From: JAZDFH01 sp043808035
GTDB taxonomy: Bacteria > Patescibacteriota > Minisyncoccia > UBA6257 > Colwellbacteraceae
Assembly: GCA_043808035.1 (NCBI GenBank)
Contig: JAZDFH010000061.1
Span: 1-16,676 of the forward strand
Direction: 5' to 3'
Length of the DNA: 16,676 bases
Both the position numbers and the translations under genes were made by a program. The notes beneath the pieces were generated by a model. It saw nothing but the letters and a program-made list of their open reading frames with translations, had not been told where the DNA came from and made no database searches. Of the stretch, positions 13,715 through 16,676 are shown piece by piece (position 1 is the first letter of the stretch; every line of letters begins with the position of its first letter).

Positions 13715-15028
13715 TTAAAGATTTCCATATTTACGAAAATCGAAATTAATAAATAAAGAGCTGGCCAAATCCTGAAAAGCAAGGTTATTCATTCGTCTAA
13801 TAATTGACCAGAATGAATAAAACTTCCTATGTGCTTTCCCCGCTTCTGCAAGAACTTCATCAGGACGACGGTTTTTAGGAACGAAGACACAATGAGATAA
13901 GTCATACTTATCCCATTGCCGCGTAATGATTCTCCTTTCAGCGTCTAATCGATTAAACAGTGCTGTACCCGGCAACGGAGTCAAGATATGAAAAACTGCG
14001 GTATCGAGCTTGTTTTTGATTGCCCATTCCGCTGTTGCTTCTCCAACACCGGGAGGATCATAATCAGACCCAACCATAAAACTTCCCATAATCGCAATTC
14101 CTCTTTTATGAAGCTCTCGAATCGCCGATTCGTAGCGATCATGCCACATGTTTTTTGTTCTGCTTGCCGAATTTTCCAAGACATCAGGATTAATAGATTC
14201 CAATCCAAGAAAAACCATTGCAAGACCACTATATGCTGCCACGTCAATAATATCTGGATCAGTAATCCGTATATCAGTCTGAGACATCCACCGTACGTTC
14301 AGCTTTGCCAATTCTTTAAAAAGTTCGATGGCATACGCTTTATCAGCAACAATGTTATCATCCATAAACACCAGGTAATCGACTTTATGTGCTGCCAATT
14401 CAGCTTTTATATCGACAATAAGCTTCTCAACACTTCTTTTACGTATCACTTTTCCATTAAACTGGGCAACGGAACAAAAGTCACATCCTATAGGACACCC
14501 TCGACCTGTCTGGAAGTACGTGTACGTACTTTTCATTGATGAAAAATACTTTGATACCCCCACAGAATATGTCCTCTTTGGTCTTCTTTGGAAATTAAAA
14601 TCAAGATGTGAAGGTCTAGTAGCATGGTACACGGGCTGCAAACGTTTGTGCCATACATCATCTAAAATAGATGTCCAAAGTTCATCTGCCTCTCCAACAA
14701 CGACACTGTCAACATGGTTTGCAACCTCCTCCGGATAAATGGAGGCATGAATACCCCCCATAATCACCGGAATACCGCGCGAGCGATACCTTTTTGCAAT
14801 ATCATATGCCCGCGGAGCAAGACTTGTTAACGCCGTAATACCTACAACATCGACTGGTCCATCAAAATCAATGGGCTCAAAATTTTCGTTAACTGTTTGC
14901 ACCTCCCAATCAGATGGAGTGAGCGCTTCCAATTGGATTAATCCCTGTGAAGGGATATTTTTATAAAAGAACGCTCCAGTTACTCCACCGTCTGAAGACC
15001 GTGGTTGAATCAATGTCACTTTTTTCAT
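13715..15028 (-). CDS. B12-binding radical SAM protein
   Basis: A 437-residue radical SAM enzyme. Residues ~1-135 form a B12-binding-type Rossmann domain: DVVGITALTS (60-69), PVIMGGIHASIYPEEV (87-102) and VDSVVVGEAD (106-115). The DxHxxG motif of base-off B12 binding is absent, as in the BchE/HpnJ-like class. The radical SAM core begins with CxxxCxxC (C178, C182, C185, in GRGCPIGCDFC), which holds a 4Fe-4S cluster. It continues with VFMDDNI, FLGLESINPD, and FMVGSDYDPPG. The C-terminal ~100 residues may be a DUF4070-like extension. The reaction is unknown; methylation or tailoring of a lipid or other unreactive carbon is common in this class. It has a clear promoter, a strong SD and its own terminator, so it is a stand-alone unit. 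Confidence 0.9.
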   Translation of the reverse strand: MKKVTLIQPRSSDGGVTGAFFYKNIPSQGLIQLEALTPSDWEVQTVNENFEPIDFDGPVDVVGITALTSLAPRAYDIAKRYRSRGIPVIMGGIHASIYPEEVANHVDSVVVGEADELWTSILDDVWHKRLQPVYHATRPSHLDFNFQRRPKRTYSVGVSKYFSSMKSTYTYFQTGRGCPIGCDFCSVAQFNGKVIRKRSVEKLIVDIKAELAAHKVDYLVFMDDNIVADKAYAIELFKELAKLNVRWMSQTDIRITDPDIIDVAAYSGLAMVFLGLESINPDVLENSASRTKNMWHDRYESAIRELHKRGIAIMGSFMVGSDYDPPGVGEATAEWAIKNKLDTAVFHILTPLPGTALFNRLDAERRIITRQWDKYDLSHCVFVPKNRRPDEVLAEAGKAHRKFYSFWSIIRRMNNLAFQDLASSLFINFDFRKYGNL

Positions 15029-15032
15029 GACA

Positions 15033-15040
15033 CACCTCCC
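15033..15040 (-). promoter_or_regulatory. Shine-Dalgarno site of the radical SAM gene
   Basis: GGGAGGTG on the minus strand has its GGAGG core ending 6 nt before ATG 15028. It is one of only two canonical SD sites in the window. Confidence 0.85.
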
Positions 15041-15089
15041 TTTCTAGGAAAAAAAGAACACTTTCAATAACCGTAATTGGTTATCTTAA

Positions 15090-15117
15090 TGTATATAATA
15101 TTTTTGAGTTTTGTCAA
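15090..15117 (-). promoter_or_regulatory. Promoter of the radical SAM gene
   Basis: On the minus strand, a perfect TTGACA (15117-15112) is followed after 16 nt by TATACA (15095-15090). The predicted leader is about 55 nt. It contains a 6-bp inverted repeat, ATAACC (15067-15072) and GGTTAT (15079-15084), overlapping the expected transcription start, which could be an operator. Confidence 0.6.
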
Positions 15118-15142
15118 CTTGATTAAATTACCTTTTTATGGT

Positions 15143-15313
15143 TTAAGGCAAAGTTTGTATTCCACAATCAAGCGTACAGGTATTATCTCTCGTTTCTAAT
15201 TTTTCACATACACCATTACCACACTTCTCTCTACTAGTTAGACCAATGATAAACAAACCAATAATAAAAAGTATGAAAAAAATTTGCAGTTTTATAACAT
15301 GCTTAGTTTGCAT
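15143..15313 (-). CDS. Small membrane-anchored Cys-rich protein
   Basis: A protein of 56 residues: a short basic N terminus (MQTKHVIK), one hydrophobic helix (IFFILFIIGLFIIGL), and an extracytoplasmic tail CGNGVCEKLETRDNTCTLDCG with four cysteines. That CGNGVCE...C...DCG pattern resembles the short Cys-rich units (CGNGICExGE...CPxDC) found in secreted surface proteins; its ligand is unknown. Four cysteines could form two disulfides. The ATG at 15313 overlaps the MazG-like gene by 11 nt. An upstream in-frame ATG at 15337 would add eight residues (64 in total), and neither has a good SD. It is the last gene of the small-gene cluster. Confidence 0.6.
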   Translation of the reverse strand: MQTKHVIKLQIFFILFIIGLFIIGLTSREKCGNGVCEKLETRDNTCTLDCGIQTLP

Positions 15314-15587
15314 TATGAAATTTTTCCTGACATTCAATTGCGATTCTTATGCATTCTTCAGGATCATATCCAAGATCATCACACCACTTAATCGTAGAAA
15401 AGATTAAATTACCAAGTTCTTTTTTTAATTCAGTATCTGTATGGAGATCCCTATCTTTGCCCACATTTCGCTCCCATCTGCAAATATCACCGAAAACTTT
15501 CCCCATGCGAACGATGATCTGGTTAAGCACAAGTTTTTGGTCTCCCCAAATTTTATGACTACGTTGTAATAATTCCTTTATCTCCAT
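15303..15587 (-). CDS. MazG-like protein
   Basis: An all-helical protein of 94 residues resembling the MazG-like group of nucleotide pyrophosphohydrolase-fold proteins. Segments IIVRMGKVFGDICRWERN (24-41) and TELKKELGNLIFSTIKWCDD (52-71), then GYDPEECIRIAIECQEKF, follow the usual order. In catalytic MazG proteins the helix motif ends in an Asp (EELGDxL-like); here it is N60, so activity is doubtful. Active relatives hydrolyse NTPs and clear aberrant nucleotides. ATG 15587 is chosen; the frame extends to a TTG at 15620 with no better signals. It is followed closely by the Cys-rich gene, with overlap. Confidence 0.55.
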   Translation of the reverse strand: MEIKELLQRSHKIWGDQKLVLNQIIVRMGKVFGDICRWERNVGKDRDLHTDTELKKELGNLIFSTIKWCDDLGYDPEECIRIAIECQEKFHNAN

Positions 15588-15643
15588 AGATTGTTCATTG
15601 ATTATGCTACCGCCAGACAAAACATACGATGCAATATAGACAC

Positions 15644-15673
15644 AGTATAAATCTATTTTTATTTTCTTAACAA
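15644..15673 (-). promoter_or_regulatory. Candidate internal promoter before the MazG-like gene
   Basis: On the minus strand, TTGTTA (15673-15668) and TATACT (15649-15644, one mismatch) are 18 nt apart, giving a leader of about 50 nt to ATG 15587. The -35 box is weak and lies inside the end of the 59-codon gene. Confidence 0.35.
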
Positions 15674-15838
15674 CGCTTTAAAAGCCTCACATAAAGCGCC
15701 ATAAAAAGATACCAATGAACATAAAATCAAATATTTATTGTTGGTCTCAATATATCCCCATAACGCAAGCACTGATAGAAGCACGAGGAAATGTAAAAAC
15801 CAAAATTGTTTTTTTGAAAGTATTTTATGTCCAATCAT
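15659..15838 (-). CDS. Small membrane protein, 59 residues
   Basis: A short gene easily missed by length cut-offs. Translation from ATG 15838 starts MIGHKILSKKQ, then gives a hydrophobic segment at about 12-30 (FWFLHFLVLLSVLALWGYI), a polar turn ETNNKY (31-36), a second hydrophobic segment at 37-50, and a basic end (KALLRK), then TAA. This helix-turn-helix membrane hairpin with positive charges at both ends is consistent with an inner-membrane protein with both termini in the cytoplasm. It starts 9 nt after the stop of the DUF2007-like gene, so the two are probably co-transcribed. No family is recognised. Confidence 0.65.
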   Translation of the reverse strand: MIGHKILSKKQFWFLHFLVLLSVLALWGYIETNNKYLILCSLVSFYGALCEAFKALLRK

Positions 15839-15847
15839 AGAGTAAAT

Positions 15848-16060
15848 TTAGTTATCCTCTACTTCTAAAATTTCACGTGCTTTTCCTTCGTCCTTCTCGT
15901 TTACCAATAATTGTGACGGTCCATTGAAAAATCTAAGATGTGGCACACCGCCACCGTCTGAAGAAATTAATGATTTAATGCCATTGTTTTCCAAAAGACC
16001 ACCAATAAGTTCAGCTTCGGCTCGTGTATTATAAATTGCAATTTTGATTAACTTTGTCAT
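15848..16060 (-). CDS. DUF2007-like putative signal-transducing protein
   Basis: A protein of 70 residues with the typical compact alpha/beta pattern: IKIAIYNTRAEAELIGGLLE (5-24), NNGIKSLISSD (25-35), then QLLVNEKDEGKAREILE (50-66). This matches the family annotated as putative prokaryotic signal-transducing proteins, a ferredoxin-like fold that often stands alone or is fused to other domains. Its ligand and function are not established. ATG 16060 is preceded by a TATAAT ending 11 nt upstream, so the mRNA leader should be about 4-5 nt; the GGAG just before the start may lie partly outside the transcript. It is the first gene of the small-gene cluster. Confidence 0.75.
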   Translation of the reverse strand: MTKLIKIAIYNTRAEAELIGGLLENNGIKSLISSDGGGVPHLRFFNGPSQLLVNEKDEGKAREILEVEDN

Positions 16061-16071
16061 AAATCTCCGAT

Positions 16072-16077
16072 ATTATA
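16072..16077 (-). promoter_or_regulatory. -10 box of the DUF2007-like gene
   Basis: A perfect TATAAT on the minus strand ends 11 nt before ATG 16060. No good -35 box is present at 16-18 nt spacing, so a regulator or upstream element may be needed. Confidence 0.5.
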
Positions 16078-16139
16078 CACATTTATTAATGGAAGTGCCA
16101 TCAATCTCATTCTTTTATCTCTGCCTTAATAAACGAATG

Positions 16140-16173
16140 CCGCCTTCGCGGACATACGGCGGACCGAAGGCGG
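16140..16173 (+). repeat. Inverted repeat, terminator-like on the plus strand
   Basis: CCGCCTTCG (16140-16148) pairs with CGAAGGCGG (16165-16173), a 9-bp GC-rich stem with a 16-nt loop that itself contains GGCGG/CCG words. On the plus strand it is followed by TGTTTTTT. No plus-strand gene runs into it, so its role as a terminator is uncertain. Confidence 0.7.
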
Positions 16174-16275
16174 TGTTTTTTGATTGATGTTCGAACTTTT
16201 TTTGAGCAAAACCCCCAATAAGGAAGCCCCTCCGACGCTAAAGCTTTGGCGGGCAGGCACCCCCGCCACTGCTCT

Positions 16276-16289
16276 CCGCCAGCTGGCGG
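16276..16289. repeat. Perfect 14-bp palindrome
   Basis: CCGCCAGCTGGCGG is fully self-complementary. It lies in a GC-rich stretch (16220-16295) with further GGCGGG/CCCGCC pairs, between two longer inverted repeats. Confidence 0.75.
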
Positions 16290-16295
16290 ATCGCC

Positions 16296-16384
16296 ACACC
16301 ACAGAAAAATACTCTTTGCTCTTTTCATTTTGCGCGCGCCCGATTTCTTTTTCTCCTAATGAAAAGAGTATTTTTCTGTGGTGT
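16296..16384. repeat. Long inverted repeat with 21-bp perfect arms
   Basis: Arms 16296-16316 and 16364-16384 are perfectly complementary over 21 bp. The 47-nt loop has a GC-alternating tract (GCGCGCGCC). The words CTCTT and TTTTCATT near the inner edge allow a second, shifted pairing, so the stem can be extended or slipped. A further 7-8 bp hairpin (16385-16402, CTTGCTTT/AAAGCAAG) directly abuts the outer arm. Confidence 0.9.
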
Positions 16385-16426
16385 CTTGCTTTGAAAAGCA
16401 AGGTGGCGGAACTGGCCTCTATCTTT

Positions 16427-16479
16427 CGCAAGAACATGGCGGAATTCCCCCCAAACCCCCCTTCCGCCATGTTCTTGCG
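16427..16479. repeat. Inverted repeat with 18-bp arms and C6-AAA-C6 loop
   Basis: Arms 16427-16444 and 16462-16479 are perfectly complementary over 18 bp. The 17-nt loop is TT, six C, AAA, six C. On the minus strand the loop is two G6 runs joined by TTT, enough for an intramolecular quadruplex-type fold. Confidence 0.92.
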
Positions 16480-16497
16480 GGGACGGGACGGGAACGG

Positions 16498-16565
16498 AAG
16501 CAGGCGGGCAAAAATTCCTTCCCCCCAACCCCCTGCCTTTTTGCCCGCCTGCTTGGGCTTCGCCC
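16498..16565. repeat. Inverted repeat with 17-bp arms and C6-AA-C5 loop, plus GGGC hairpin
   Basis: Arms 16498-16514 and 16538-16554 pair perfectly over 17 bp. The 23-nt loop contains six C, AA, five C (16521-16533), like the loop of the neighbouring repeat though the arms are unrelated. A small GGGC-TTC-GCCC hairpin (16555-16565) follows directly. Confidence 0.92.
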
Positions 16566-16595
16566 CCAAAACTTTTCGGCGGACGGACGGCGGGA

Positions 16596-16676
16596 CTATT
16601 TAACAATTGCTACAAAATCGGCGATTTTGCTTTTAAGTTGCCCAAGTCCGTGATCATCGCCAACATCAACATGCGA
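16596..16676 (-). CDS. C-terminal end of an unidentified protein (partial)
   Basis: The last 26 codons of a minus-strand frame open to the window edge: residues run SHVDVGDDHGLGQLKSKIAD, then FVAIVK and TAG (16596-16598). Residue balance and the reasonable codon pattern, together with its position right against the repeat array, suggest a true gene end rather than chance. The fragment is too short to name a family. Confidence 0.5.
   Translation of the reverse strand, partial: SHVDVGDDHGLGQLKSKIADFVAIVK

Larger units (their letters stand above)
16061..16595. other. Non-coding 535-nt intergenic repeat array
   Basis: This is the only gene-free stretch longer than 300 nt. Frames within it are generated by the repeats and show no protein-like content. 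It contains, in order, the DUF2007-like gene's -10 box, a terminator-like inverted repeat (16140), GC-rich palindromic words (16220-16295), a 21-bp, a 7-bp, an 18-bp and a 17-bp inverted repeat, and a G-run tract GGGG-AC-GGG-AC-GGG-AAC-GG (16479-16497) between the last two. Base composition is much richer in GC than the neighbouring genes. Confidence 0.8.

Noticed and set aside
13513..13782. Frame overlapping the 168-codon gene and the radical SAM 3' end on the minus strand
   Set aside because: It runs through the strong terminator at 13673-13710 and is a shadow of the two real genes.
15588..15620. TTG start for the MazG-like gene
   Set aside because: ATG 15587 lies in frame and begins the conserved part; no SD favours the TTG.
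16296..16565. CRISPR array
   Set aside because: The elements are inverted repeats with differing arms; there are no direct repeats of constant length with regular spacers, and no cas genes.
16107..16653. Open frames on both strands through the repeat array
   Set aside because: They are by-products of GC-rich inverted repeats: low-complexity Pro/Gly/Arg-rich translations present on both strands.
1..16676. tRNA or rRNA genes
   Set aside because: No cloverleaf-like segment with T-loop consensus or rRNA sequence was seen in the short intergenic gaps.

Overview
The window looks like a chromosomal fragment of an uncultivated candidate-phyla-radiation (Patescibacteria) bacterium, most likely a Parcubacteria-type lineage. 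This rests on gene content and style: compact AT-rich DNA, an unusual cell-wall operon, hardly any Shine-Dalgarno (SD) sequences, and many small unassigned genes. No rRNA or marker phylogeny is available here, so the placement is inference. The standard bacterial code fits. Of 19 genes, 16 end in TAA, 3 in TAG and none in TGA.

Region 1 (1-1394) holds one insertion sequence with a DD(35)E transposase, abutting the 3' end of the next operon. Region 2 (1395-10020, minus strand) is an eight-gene run. In transcription order it encodes a membrane-anchored DUF4015-type glycosidase-like protein, an L,D-transpeptidase fused to a D,D-carboxypeptidase, ScpA, ScpB, a second S11-type D,D-carboxypeptidase, MraY, a D-aminoacylase-family protein whose metal site is largely lost, and FtsW. 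Spacings are 2-42 nt or overlaps, so it is probably one transcript driven by a TAGACA-17-TACAAT promoter. It joins chromosome condensation (ScpAB) to lipid I synthesis (MraY), glycan polymerisation (FtsW) and peptide trimming and 3-3 cross-linking (LDT/DacA). The mraY-X-ftsW order matches the classical dcw cluster, with the aminoacylase-like gene in the murD slot.

Region 3 (10021-11383) is a divergent intergenic region and a short DnaX (gamma-like clamp loader). Both divergent promoters place the -10 box 8-11 nt before the ATG, which implies leaderless or nearly leaderless mRNAs. Region 4 (11384-13714) carries three unassigned genes of 102, 263 and 168 codons, separated by strong intrinsic terminators. 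Two of the promoters share an upstream motif at the same distance from TTGACA.

Region 5 (13715-16060, minus strand) holds a B12-binding radical SAM enzyme with a canonical SD, and a cluster of small genes: a DUF2007-like protein, a 59-residue two-helix membrane protein, a MazG-like protein, and a membrane-anchored Cys-rich peptide. Region 6 (16061-16595) is non-coding. It is packed with perfect inverted repeats whose loops are C6-A(2-3)-C5/6, with a G-run tract between them. It ends at the 3' end of another minus-strand gene (16596-16676) that leaves the window.
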